A DNA stretch of 64,000 nucleotides from Paracoccaceae bacterium (GTDB taxonomy: Bacteria; Pseudomonadota; Alphaproteobacteria; Rhodobacterales; Rhodobacteraceae): positions 21,053-85,052 of the forward strand of contig JAAFAB010000012.1 in the NCBI GenBank assembly GCA_018222585.1. The letters are read 5' to 3'. The translations under genes were made by a program, and so were the position numbers. The stretch's first letter is position 1; each line of letters begins with the position of its first letter. Below the pieces are notes generated by a model. That model did not search any database. It had not been told where the DNA came from and worked only from the letters and a program-made list of their open reading frames with translations. Shown piece after piece: positions 8,715 to 16,947 of the stretch.

Positions 8715-9865
8715 AGATTCACTGGTGCGGAACCGGGCTTTCCGCGATCCCCGGCCTGCGGCGTCTGCTGGAAAGCGACTATCCGGTCGTGGTCTGGAAC
8801 CGGACCGTCGAGAAGGCCCGCGCCGAGGTCGGAGACCTGGCCGAGGACATCCGGCCCTTCTCCCTCGAAGCACTCGCACAGGCGCTGGAGCCCGGCGACA
8901 TCGCCGTCTCGATGCTGCCCGCCGACATGCATGTGCCGCTGGCGACCGCCTGCCTTGAGGCGGATGCGCATTTCGTCTGCTCCTCCTATGTCTCGCCCGA
9001 GATGGCGGCCCTGGACGGGGCGGCGAAGGAGAAGGGCCTGAGCTTCGTCAACGAGGTGGGCCTCGATCCGGGCATCGACCATGTGTTCGCTGACGACTTG
9101 GTGGCCCGGCTGAAAGAACTGGCGCCGGAGGCCCCCGAAGTCTCCTTCACCTCCTACTGCGGCGGCTTCCCGAAGGTTGCCAACGACTTCCGTTACAAGT
9201 TCAGCTGGTCGCCGCTTGGCGTGCTGAAGGCGCTGCGCTCGCCGTCGCGCTCGCTGAAGGACGGACAGGAGCTGCATGTCGCCCGCCCCTGGGACGCCAT
9301 CACCCCCTACGAGAACCCGCTACCCGGCGGCGAGGTCTTCGAAGCCTACCCGAACCGCGACTCGCTTCCCTTCATCGCGCAATACGGCTTCGACGAGGGC
9401 TGGCAGGTGAAGGATTTCGTCCGCGGCACCCTGCGGCTCGGCGGCTGGTCCGAGGCCTGGGAGGGCCTGTTCCGCGAGATCGAGACCCTGACCGGCCCCG
9501 AGGGCGACGCCCGCCTTCGCGAGATTTCCGACGGGCTGTGGGACAGCCACGCCTATGACGAAGGCGAGGCCGACCGGGTCGTGATGTTCGTCCGCCTGAC
9601 CGCTGCGGCGAAGGGCGCGCCGGTCTTTGACCAGGCCTGGGCGATGGATGCCTCTGGCCGCCCCGAGGGCAGCGCCATGGGCCGGCTGGTGTCGGTCTCG
9701 GTCGCGCTGGCCATCGAGGCGCTGGTCGCCGCGCGGCTGGCGCCCGGTGTCGTCACCGCCTCCAACGCCGCGGACGAGTTCTTCGCCGAGGACCTTCGCC
9801 GCGAATGGCTGTCGGAGGTCGAGGACATGGCCGACGTTCTGGAGCGGATCGACTTCCTGGGGTGA
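8711..9865 (+). CDS. Saccharopine dehydrogenase family protein (glutamate-forming, LYS9-like)
   Basis: 384 aa with an N-terminal Rossmann fold (HWCGTGLSAIPGLRRLL) and the saccharopine reductase-type central motif NEVGLDPGIDH near residues 113-123. It would oxidise saccharopine to glutamate and 2-aminoadipate 6-semialdehyde. It starts inside the stop of the LYS1-like gene (ATGA), so equal synthesis of both enzymes is likely. The two activities are on separate polypeptides, unlike the fused animal/plant LKR-SDH. A strong hairpin follows at 9886-9910. Confidence 0.9.
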   Translation: MKIHWCGTGLSAIPGLRRLLESDYPVVVWNRTVEKARAEVGDLAEDIRPFSLEALAQALEPGDIAVSMLPADMHVPLATACLEADAHFVCSSYVSPEMAALDGAAKEKGLSFVNEVGLDPGIDHVFADDLVARLKELAPEAPEVSFTSYCGGFPKVANDFRYKFSWSPLGVLKALRSPSRSLKDGQELHVARPWDAITPYENPLPGGEVFEAYPNRDSLPFIAQYGFDEGWQVKDFVRGTLRLGGWSEAWEGLFREIETLTGPEGDARLREISDGLWDSHAYDEGEADRVVMFVRLTAAAKGAPVFDQAWAMDASGRPEGSAMGRLVSVSVALAIEALVAARLAPGVVTASNAADEFFAEDLRREWLSEVEDMADVLERIDFLG

Positions 9866-9885
9866 CACCCGGCGGCGGGGTCGAA

Positions 9886-9915
9886 GGTGCCTCCCCTGCG
9901 GGGAAGCACCCTACG
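9886..9915. repeat. GTAGGG-type element with 11-bp hairpin between convergent genes
   Basis: Read on the minus strand it begins CGTAGGGTG and runs into an inverted repeat (GGTGCYTCCCC, loop TGC or GCA, one mismatch in 11 pairs) at 9886-9910. It fills the space between the convergent LYS9-like and DUF3775 genes and can terminate both. Related elements lie at 13683-13748 and 48968-48987. Confidence 0.55.
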
Positions 9916-9920
9916 GCCAC

Positions 9921-10247
9921 TCAGCCGCCCCGGACCAGATCATCCTCTGCATCGCTGGCCGACAGGCCAAGCGCGTCGAGCCCGTTTTCCAGGTGGTCCG
10001 ACAGATGCGGCGTGCCCAGCAGGTAATCGGGCGTCGGCGTCGTCGCCTCGTCGCGGGCGGTGGCCTTGGCCTCCTCCAGCTCGTCGGCGGCGAAGCTGTC
10101 GCGACCGATCCACATCACCGCGACGAGGCTGACCAACTCCTCCTCGTTGAGGTTCTCCAGAAAGGCGCGCAATTCGCCCTCGGCGCGGTCCAGCTCGCGC
10201 GCCATGAGGATGACATTGGCAATCTTGGTGATCGAGATTTCGAGCAT
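9921..10247 (-). CDS. DUF3775 domain-containing protein
   Basis: 108 aa, acidic and mostly helical, with a conserved-looking core LNEEELVSLVAVMWIGR around residues 34-50 and a C-terminal part mentioning HLSDHLENGLDALG. It resembles the DUF3775 family of alphaproteobacteria. No signal peptide or membrane segment. It lies 84 bp after rmuC on the same strand and may be read from the mutL-rmuC transcript. Function unknown. Confidence 0.85.
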   Translation of the reverse strand: MLEISITKIANVILMARELDRAEGELRAFLENLNEEELVSLVAVMWIGRDSFAADELEEAKATARDEATTPTPDYLLGTPHLSDHLENGLDALGLSASDAEDDLVRGG

Positions 10248-10330
10248 GGCGTTTCCTCCTGTGCGGTAAGCACCTTGCCCCGATCAGGATACGCCCGTCC
10301 TTGATTTGCCGCAAATCCTGTGGCGCAGGG

Positions 10331-11566
10331 TCAGCTTTTCGCGTCCCCCTGCGCCAGGCTTTCCAGCGGGCTGTCGGCCTCGGGCGCCAGTTCCTCGAAG
10401 TCGAAGTTATCGAGCTTCGCGGCCCGCTTTCCGGCCCGCTCCGCCGCCGTGCCGATCCCGTCCAGATCCTTGCGGGCCTGGTTGAAATGGGTGTCCAGCT
10501 TGGCGACACGTTCCACCACGATCTCGACGTCGCGGTGCAGCATCGAAAGAGTCTTGCGGATCGCGCCCGCCTGTTCGCGCATCCGGGCGTCCTTGAGGAT
10601 CGCGCGCATGGTGTTCAGCGTCGCCATGCAGGTGGTCGGCGAGACGATCCAGACCCGGGCGGTGAAGCCCTCGCGGACCACCTCGGGGAAATTGGCGTGC
10701 AGCTCGGCGTAGACGGCTTCCGAGGGCAGGAACATCAGGGCGCCGTCGGCGGTCTCTCCCTCGATGATGTACCGCTCTGAAATCGCCTTGATATGGGCGC
10801 GCACGGCCTGGCGGAACAGGGTCTGGGCGCGGGCCTTCTGCTCTTGCGTCTGGGCACCACGCAGGGCCTCGTAGGCTTCCAGCGGGAACTTGGCATCGAT
10901 GACGATCGGGCCCGGCGGGTTGGGCAGGTGGATCAGGCAGTCGGCGCGGCGGTCGTTCGACAGCTTCGCCTGCACCGTGTAGCTGTCCGAGGGCAGGGCC
11001 TTGCCGACGATGTCGTTCAACTGGATTTCCCCGAAGGCGCCCCGGGTCTGCTTGTTCGACAGGATGTCCTGCAGGCTGAGGACATCGCCCGACAGCTTGG
11101 TGATGTTCTCCTGCGCGCGGTCGATCACCTGCAGGCGCTGCTGCAGTTCGGCCAGGCTTTTCGTGGTCTTCTCCGAGCCGCCCTGCAGCTGCTGGTTCAT
11201 CTTCTCCTGCATCTCGGACAGGGCGCGGGCCTGCTGCATGGCATTGGCGTGCAGGCGGTCGTTCATCTCCTTCTGCACATGGGCCATGCGGCTCTCCATC
11301 ATCTGCAACATCTGGGTCTGGCCCTGGTTCTGCGCATTGGAGACGGTGGAAAGCCCGCCCGACAGCTGCTCCTGTCCCCGGGCCAGCCCCTCGACGGTGC
11401 GGCCCAACTGGTTCATCTGCCAGATCACCGGCTCGGAAGCGCGGGCCGTGGCGCGGATCGAAAGGATCAGCAGGATCAACAGGACAAGAAACGCCGCGCC
11501 GCCGATGACGGCGGCGAGGGTGAGCGGATCCGAGGGGTCGATCTGGGTGGCGCCGATCTGGATCAT
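10331..11566 (-). CDS. rmuC: DNA recombination protein RmuC
   Basis: 411 aa. An N-terminal membrane anchor (about 15-37, rich in Val/Leu/Ile), then a long Gln/Met-rich coiled coil (about 55-160), then the RmuC nuclease-like domain ([44 protein letters not shown]). RmuC limits DNA inversions and rearrangements. The ATG at 11566 overlaps the mutL stop codon in ATGA, which decides the start and links it to mismatch repair in one operon. Confidence 0.95.
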   Translation of the reverse strand: MIQIGATQIDPSDPLTLAAVIGGAAFLVLLILLILSIRATARASEPVIWQMNQLGRTVEGLARGQEQLSGGLSTVSNAQNQGQTQMLQMMESRMAHVQKEMNDRLHANAMQQARALSEMQEKMNQQLQGGSEKTTKSLAELQQRLQVIDRAQENITKLSGDVLSLQDILSNKQTRGAFGEIQLNDIVGKALPSDSYTVQAKLSNDRRADCLIHLPNPPGPIVIDAKFPLEAYEALRGAQTQEQKARAQTLFRQAVRAHIKAISERYIIEGETADGALMFLPSEAVYAELHANFPEVVREGFTARVWIVSPTTCMATLNTMRAILKDARMREQAGAIRKTLSMLHRDVEIVVERVAKLDTHFNQARKDLDGIGTAAERAGKRAAKLDNFDFEELAPEADSPLESLAQGDAKS

Positions 11567-13437
11567 GTGCGACCGAAGAGCCTTTCGATGTCGGAGAGCT
11601 TCAGCTCCACGTAGGTGGGTCGGCCATGGTTGCACTGGCCGCTGTGCGGCGTCGCCTCCATCTGCCGCAGGAGTTCGTTCATCTCGGCCACCTGCATACG
11701 GCGGCCCGAGCGGATGGAGCCATGGCAGGCGACGCGACTCAGGATCGCCTCGACCCGGGCCTGCAGGGCGAGGGACTCGTCCTGGTCGGTCAGCTCGTCC
11801 AGCACGTCGCGCAGCAGGGCCTCGGCGTTGATCTCGCCCAGGATCGCCGGGGTCTCGCGCACCGCGATGGCGCCGCCGCCAAAGGGTTCGATGACCAGCC
11901 CGAAGCGGGCGAGGTCGTCGGCGGCCTCCAGCAGGCGCTGCGCATCAGCCTGCGACAGCTCGATGATTTCCGGGATCAGCAGAGCCTGCGAGGCGACGCC
12001 GTTCTCGGCCATCTGGCGCTTCAACTTCTCGTAGACAAGGCGTTCATGGGCGGCGTGCTGGTCGACCAGCACCATGCCCCGCGCGGTCTGGGCGACGATG
12101 TAGTTCTCGTGCACCTGTGCCCGGGCGGCGCCGAGGGGGTAATCCTCCAGCGGGGTCTCGGCGGGGCTCTCGACCACCGGCTCGACCCTGGCCGAGGGGG
12201 CGTGATCGAAGCTGCGGAAGCCTTCGGACATGGCCGGTTCGGGCGCCTGGAAGCTGTTCAGCGGCGCATAGCCCCCCGAGGGGCGGCGTTCGGGCGCCTG
12301 GTAGACGAAGGGTTTGCCATCGGGCGTGCGCGGGGCGTCCTCGGGGCGGAAGGCGCCGAGAGTTGCCGTCGCCACGGTGGTCGAGGCGCGGTGCCCGGCC
12401 TCGGCCAGGGCGTGACGCAGGCCCGAGACGATCAGACCGCGCGCGATGGCCGGATCGCGGAAACGGACTTCGGACTTCGCCGGGTGGACGTTGACGTCGA
12501 CCAGCTGCGGATCGCAGTCGAGGAACAGCGCGGCAACCGGGTGCCGATCCCGCGAGAGGTAGTCGAAATAGGCCGCGCGCAGGGCGCCGGTCAGCAGCTT
12601 GTCCTTCACCGGACGGCCGTTCACGAAGAGGAACTGTGCCACGGCGGCCCCACGCGAATAGGTCGGCAGGGCGGCATAGCCCGACATGCGGATACCGTCG
12701 CGGGTGGCGTCGATCTTCAGCGCGTTCTCGGCGAAATCGCGGCCGATGACGGTGGCAAGGCGCCCATGCAGCGCGTCGAACAGATCGCCCGATTCCGGGT
12801 CGGCGCGGAAGATGGTGCGGGTCTCGCCGCCCGAGGCGTCACGCAGGATGAAGCCGACGAAGGGCTCGGCCATGGCGAGGCGCTTGATCACATCGGTGAC
12901 GGCCTGCATCTCGGCCCGGTCGGTGCGCAGGAACTTCAGCCGGGCGGGTGTGGCGAAGAAGAGGTCGCGCAGTTCGGCCACCGTGCCCTTGTTCAGCGCC
13001 GCCGGCCTGACGGCGCCGATCTGTCCGCCCGAGACCTTGATCTCGGCCGCGTCATGGCCCTTGGCGCGGGAGGTCAGCGTCAGCCGCCCGACGGCACCGA
13101 GCGAGGGCAGCGCCTCGCCCCGGAAGCCGAAGGAATGGATGTTCAGCAGGTCGCTGCCGTCGATTTTCGAGGTGGCATGACGCGACAGCGCCAGCGGCAG
13201 GGCCTCGGGGGTGATCCCGCAGCCGTCGTCGGCGATGCGGATCAGGGTCTTGCCGCCATCGGCCACCGTGATCTCGACCCGCGTGGCGCCGGCATCGAGG
13301 GAATTTTCCACCAGCTCCTTGACGGCGGAGGCCGGGCGTTCGACCACCTCACCGGCGGCGATGCGGTTGATGGCGGCGTCGTCCAGCTGGCGGATGACGG
13401 GCTGGGCATCAAGGATATGGGGGTCAGTGCGGTGCAT
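11563..13437 (-). CDS. mutL: DNA mismatch repair protein MutL (endonuclease-type)
   Basis: 624 aa. The N-terminal GHKL ATPase shows [30 protein letters not shown] and GFRGEAL; the transducer region follows, then a Pro-rich linker (about 345-435) and a C-terminal dimerisation domain. That domain has the DQHAxxExxxxE metal motif, with CHGSIRSG and CNHGRP as further site residues. This motif marks MutL proteins that nick DNA themselves and matches the absence of MutH in alphaproteobacteria. The ATG at 13437 sits just before [12 protein letters not shown]; an upstream extension reading antisense to nothing conserved is rejected. Confidence 0.96.
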   Translation of the reverse strand: MHRTDPHILDAQPVIRQLDDAAINRIAAGEVVERPASAVKELVENSLDAGATRVEITVADGGKTLIRIADDGCGITPEALPLALSRHATSKIDGSDLLNIHSFGFRGEALPSLGAVGRLTLTSRAKGHDAAEIKVSGGQIGAVRPAALNKGTVAELRDLFFATPARLKFLRTDRAEMQAVTDVIKRLAMAEPFVGFILRDASGGETRTIFRADPESGDLFDALHGRLATVIGRDFAENALKIDATRDGIRMSGYAALPTYSRGAAVAQFLFVNGRPVKDKLLTGALRAAYFDYLSRDRHPVAALFLDCDPQLVDVNVHPAKSEVRFRDPAIARGLIVSGLRHALAEAGHRASTTVATATLGAFRPEDAPRTPDGKPFVYQAPERRPSGGYAPLNSFQAPEPAMSEGFRSFDHAPSARVEPVVESPAETPLEDYPLGAARAQVHENYIVAQTARGMVLVDQHAAHERLVYEKLKRQMAENGVASQALLIPEIIELSQADAQRLLEAADDLARFGLVIEPFGGGAIAVRETPAILGEINAEALLRDVLDELTDQDESLALQARVEAILSRVACHGSIRSGRRMQVAEMNELLRQMEATPHSGQCNHGRPTYVELKLSDIERLFGRT

Positions 13438-13743
13438 ACCGCGAAATGTAGCATGGGCAGAGTGAGTCGGAAATGGCAGACCGGAGGGAATGCCATGGCG
13501 GTCAGAGCCCATGTCAGGCGTGCAGAGAAGAGGGCCGCGACCGACCCTGGGCGGGCGCATCGCAACCTCTGGCTGGTGTGTTCACCCCGAAGCATCCACG
13601 CCGAGACTCTACCTTCCGACATCGCCAATGCGCCCTCCCGGGGGGGATGGTCGGGCGCGGCCCGCGCCAGTGAAGCGCATTGCGTAGGGTGGGTGACAGC
13701 CCACCTCTGGCGGGCGTTGGCAGACGGCGGGCCAAACCCCGCC
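13438..13743. other. Intergenic region upstream of mutL
   Basis: This gap holds the mutL promoter side (near 13438-13500) and, at its far end, the GTAGGG paired element. Short open frames on the plus strand (for example 13490-13687) have no ribosome-binding site and no family resemblance, so I see no gene here. Confidence 0.5.
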
Positions 13744-13748
13744 CTACG
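13683..13748. repeat. Paired GTAGGG element with internal hairpin; supplies a stop codon
   Basis: CGTAGGG at 13683-13689 faces its inverted copy CCCTACG at 13742-13748. Inside the left end is a hairpin GGTGGG/CCCACC (13688-13693 and 13700-13705, loop TGACAG). The right copy, read on the minus strand, contains the TAG that ends the small secreted-protein gene at 13744. A second inverted repeat, TACGGGA/TCCCGTA, spans 13745-13763. Confidence 0.5.
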
Positions 13749-14070
13749 GGAGCAAATCCCGTATCACATCCGGCGCGCGGTCCGGGTTCGTCACGCAGAT
13801 CACCCGATGCGCCTGTTCGGGCTTCGCCCCAAGAAACACCGTCAGGTCGGCATTGGCCGGAAAGTCGGTCAGGCGGATGACCGTCGCTCCCTCCGCCCCC
13901 GCGCAGGTGCCGGCGATATGCCAGACCTCCTGCGCCTCGGCGCGGAAACGGCGGATCGAAACGGTGACCTCGGCGTCGAACATCGACCCGAAGGCCACCG
14001 GCGCGACAAGTTGCTCGGCTCGCAGGGGCGCCGCGAGAAGGAGCAGTGCTGCAAGACCCACCCTTCTCAT
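13744..14070 (-). CDS. Small secreted protein, function unknown
   Basis: 108 aa with a clear signal peptide (MRRVGLAALLLLAAPLRA, cleavage near residue 18) and a mature part of about 90 residues predicted mostly beta, with two Cys (in GTCAG and VICVT) that could form a disulfide in the periplasm. I do not recognise the family. It is 23 bp after puuD on the same strand, so it may be the last gene of that transcript. Its stop codon lies in a repeat element. Confidence 0.75.
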   Translation of the reverse strand: MRRVGLAALLLLAAPLRAEQLVAPVAFGSMFDAEVTVSIRRFRAEAQEVWHIAGTCAGAEGATVIRLTDFPANADLTVFLGAKPEQAHRVICVTNPDRAPDVIRDLLP

Positions 14071-14092
14071 CTGCCATCCCCAGGATTTCGGC

Positions 14093-15316
14093 CTAGCCGC
14101 GGGTTGCGGCCTCGTACCAGTCGCGGATGGCCTGACGTTCCTCCTCTTCGATGAAGGAAACGTTAGCGGGCGGCATGGCGTGGCTCAGGCCCGCCTGCAG
14201 GTAGATGGCACGGGCGTTGCGCAGGATCTGGCCCTGGGTATCCAGGCGCACGCCCTTGGGCGCCCAGAGGATCCCCTCTTGGAAGGGCTCGGCGGCGTGG
14301 CACATCGAGCAGCGGCCCAGCACGATGTCGTGGACATCCTCATAGCCCTCGGCCTGGGCGAAGCGCTGCAGACCGGCGGGAATGGCGGCTTCGCCCTCGG
14401 CCTGGTCGCGCCAGAGCGGCGCGGTCGACAGGAACATCACCAGCAGGAAGATCAGCGCGGTCAGCAGCCAGGTCCACCAGGGCATCCCCTTGCGGGCGTG
14501 CATGGAGTTGAAGAAGTGCCGGATGGTGACGCCCATCAGGAAGACCAGGCTGGCGATGATCCAGGTATATTCGGTGGAGAACGCCAGCGGGTAATGGTTG
14601 GACAGCATCATGAAGATGACCGGCAGCGTCAGGTAGTTGTTATGCGTCGAACGCTGCTTGGCGATCTTGCCGTATTTGGCCGCCGGGGTGCGGCCCGCCT
14701 TCAGGTCCTCCACCACGATGCGCTGGTTGGGCATGATGATGAAGAAGACATTGGCCGACATGATCGTCGCAGTGAAGGCGCCGAGGTGAAGCAGCGCGGC
14801 GCGGCCGGTGAAGACATGGGTATAGAACCAGGCCAGGCCGACCAAGATCACGTAGAGGCCGATCATCAGCCGGGTGTTGTTGTCGCCGAACTTCGACTTG
14901 CAGAGGAAGTCATATACCAGCCAGCCGCCCGCCAGCGAGGCGAGGGAAATGGCAATGGCGCCCCAGGCCGGCAGGTCCGCGACCGCCGGATCGACCAGGT
15001 AGAAATCGGCGCCGAGGTAATAGACCAGCCAGAGCAGGGCAAAGCCCGACAGCCAGGTCGAATAGCTTTCCCACTTGAACCAGGTGAGGTGCTCGGGCAT
15101 CGCCGCCGGGGCCACCAGGTATTTCTGGACGTGGTAGAAGCCGCCGCCATGGACCTGCCATTCCTCGCCATCCGCCGGGCCGGCGATATCGCGGTTCAGA
15201 CCGAGATCCAGCGCGATGAAGTAGAAGGAAGAGCCGATCCAGGCCATCGCCGTGATCACGTGCAGCCAGCGCACCGCGAATTCCACCCAGGCCCCGATGG
15301 CCGCCAAATCGTACAT
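14093..15316 (-). CDS. puuD: Urate hydroxylase PuuD (membrane, cytochrome c-fused)
   Basis: 407 aa integral membrane protein that oxidises urate to 5-hydroxyisourate and passes electrons to a C-terminal cytochrome c. About eight membrane segments fill residues 10-300 (VRWLHVITAMAWIGSSF near the start), and the haem motif CSMCH is at residues 336-340. The ATG at 15316 gives the expected family N-terminus MYDLAAIG; an open frame continuing upstream to 16012 overlaps another gene and is rejected. No other purine genes (uraH, xdh, allantoinase) are in the window. Confidence 0.93.
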   Translation of the reverse strand: MYDLAAIGAWVEFAVRWLHVITAMAWIGSSFYFIALDLGLNRDIAGPADGEEWQVHGGGFYHVQKYLVAPAAMPEHLTWFKWESYSTWLSGFALLWLVYYLGADFYLVDPAVADLPAWGAIAISLASLAGGWLVYDFLCKSKFGDNNTRLMIGLYVILVGLAWFYTHVFTGRAALLHLGAFTATIMSANVFFIIMPNQRIVVEDLKAGRTPAAKYGKIAKQRSTHNNYLTLPVIFMMLSNHYPLAFSTEYTWIIASLVFLMGVTIRHFFNSMHARKGMPWWTWLLTALIFLLVMFLSTAPLWRDQAEGEAAIPAGLQRFAQAEGYEDVHDIVLGRCSMCHAAEPFQEGILWAPKGVRLDTQGQILRNARAIYLQAGLSHAMPPANVSFIEEEERQAIRDWYEAATRG

Positions 15317-15420
15317 GCTGTCCCCCCGGATCATCCGTTGTTTTGCCAAGCATAAGCACGGTTTGCGCGGGGCGGCAATGAGCGCGCGACCCGCCGCGCG
15401 TCCCCCTGGCGGCGCTGCCT

Positions 15421-15993
15421 TCAGCTTGGGCCGGGCTCGGCCTTCACCGCCCGGGGAACCGCGCGCAGGGGCCCCTCGCAGTAGCGCGTGAACATCGCTT
15501 CGCGGTACTTCAGCAGGGTCACGCTGTCGAAGTCGGGGTCGGCAAAGAGGGTCAGGCAGAAATCGGTGCGCTCGTTCTCCTGCCGCCAGACCGAGGCGAG
15601 GTTGTAAAGCAGGAAGAAGGCGAAGACGAAAGAGAGCCCGTTGGCGACGGTGAAATAGCTCGCGGCCTTCTTCTCGCCCAGCAGATAGGCGCCGTAGCCC
15701 CCGGCGAGGGAGAAGACGGCGGGCACCAGGTCGCCGGTCACCGTCTCGCGGGCGCTGCCGCCCAGCTGTCCGGCCATGCCCCCGATCAGCGCCAGTACAG
15801 AAGCGGCGAGGAAGAGCCGCAGCCAGAGCCGCGCCTCGGCCCGCCAGCCCTTCCAGGGCCCGGCCTCCTCCCCCGCGACGCGCAGGTAAAGCCCGAAGAG
15901 CAGCGAGACCACCAGCGCCACGGCGAGACTCGCCAGAAGGACCGCCAGCAGGTACTCGCCGGTGTTCGGATCGTAGAACCGCAGCATCCTCAC
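15421..15993 (-). CDS. Membrane protein, function unknown
   Basis: 190 aa with four hydrophobic segments (about 14-36, 58-78, 88-105 and 115-132) and a C-terminal soluble tail of about 50 residues. I do not recognise the family. The start is GTG at 15993 inside the upstream stop (GTGA) or ATG at 15987; both are in frame and cannot be separated by eye. It follows the secreted acidic-repeat protein and precedes puuD by 104 bp, so a shared envelope role is possible. Confidence 0.75.
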   Translation of the reverse strand: MRMLRFYDPNTGEYLLAVLLASLAVALVVSLLFGLYLRVAGEEAGPWKGWRAEARLWLRLFLAASVLALIGGMAGQLGGSARETVTGDLVPAVFSLAGGYGAYLLGEKKAASYFTVANGLSFVFAFFLLYNLASVWRQENERTDFCLTLFADPDFDSVTLLKYREAMFTRYCEGPLRAVPRAVKAEPGPS

Positions 15994-16706
15994 TGGCCCG
16001 CAGCCCCGACACCGCTGATCGCCTCGAAGCGGCGGGTCACGGCCTCGCGCTCGGCGGGGCTGAGGGTGGTGCCCTCTAACACCCGCGCCATCGGCAGGAT
16101 GGTGATCTGCCGCCCGCCGTAGTCCGCCATCATGCCCTGCCTGCCGCCGCCCATGGGATAGAGTGTGTCGGGCAGCAGGTAGACGTCCTCTCCCAGGGTC
16201 TGATCGAGACCGGAGGCCACCCCGGCCTCTTCCAGCAGCTTGCGGTACTGCGGCATCCGGTAGCTCTGGCTGGAGAGCGTGCCCTCATGCTGCAGCAGGA
16301 GGTTGACGTCGATCGGCACATCGCTGGACGCGCCGTCCTGAGGGTCGCCGAGAGACATCCGGATCTGGCCGAAGTAGTCATTTGTCATGCTCTCGGGATT
16401 GAGCGCGCCGCCCGGTCCGATCTCGAAGCTCGGCGTGAAGTCCTCGACTTCGGCGATGGCCACTCCACTGCCTCCGTAGAGGGAGGTCTGCGTAGTCTCC
16501 TCATCCTCGTCGGGCTCCTCGTCGGGCTCCTCGTCGGGCTGCACGGCGGCGATCAGGCAGAGGATGGTGCGGTCGGCGGTCTCGAGCGACCGATCAAGGT
16601 AGTATCCGAAGATCTCGGTGGCACAGACCGTCTGCGCCGAGGCCCCGCCGCCTGCGCCGCAAAGGGTGATGCAGGCCGTTCCGATCAGTGTTGCCATGCG
16701 CATCAT
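15990..16706 (-). CDS. Secreted protein with acidic repeat, function unknown
   Basis: 238 aa. Signal peptide (MMRMATLIGTACITLCGAGGGASA, cleavage near 24), then a region with two Cys, an acidic Pro-Asp-Glu-Glu tract (about 56-72) encoded by a perfect 12-bp tandem repeat, and a C-terminal part with LLPDTLYPMGGG and YGGRQITILPMARVLEG. The ATG at 16706 has GGGAGAG upstream; the open frame continues to 16910 but without a family-like extension. I do not recognise it. It is the first gene of a three- or four-gene minus-strand run ending with puuD. Confidence 0.78.
   Translation of the reverse strand: MMRMATLIGTACITLCGAGGGASAQTVCATEIFGYYLDRSLETADRTILCLIAAVQPDEEPDEEPDEDEETTQTSLYGGSGVAIAEVEDFTPSFEIGPGGALNPESMTNDYFGQIRMSLGDPQDGASSDVPIDVNLLLQHEGTLSSQSYRMPQYRKLLEEAGVASGLDQTLGEDVYLLPDTLYPMGGGRQGMMADYGGRQITILPMARVLEGTTLSPAEREAVTRRFEAISGVGAAGQ
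16505..16540. repeat. Three perfect 12-bp tandem repeats (coding, acidic)
   Basis: The unit CCTCGTCGGGCT (plus strand) occurs three times without a mismatch. On the coding minus strand it gives repeats of Pro-Asp-Glu-Glu. A copy-number change would add or remove four residues without shifting the frame. Confidence 0.85.
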
Positions 16707-16885
16707 CTGTCCGCTCTCCCTCTTCCCACCCGGAAAGTAGGCGGCAGGCTTTGCCCTGACGTCAACCGCCGGCGCTGCGACCTTGGTCGCAAGGGCGGGG
16801 CAAATCCGCACCCGCACCCCCGGTGCGGCCCGGGACTGCCTGATCTGTGAGCGGCAGGGAGCGACGCGGCTCGGGGCGGGCGCCC

Positions 16886-16917
16886 AAACAAAAGACCCGG
16901 GCGCTTGCACGCCCGGG
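16886..16917 (-). terminator. Rho-independent terminator after amtB
   Basis: Inverted repeat CCCGGGCG/CGCCCGGG (16896-16903 and 16910-16917, six-base loop). On the minus strand it is followed by TCTTTTGTTT. It sits 31 bp beyond the amtB stop. Confidence 0.85.
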
Positions 16918-16947
16918 CCAGGTTCTGGCTGAAGTTTGGAAGGAGGA

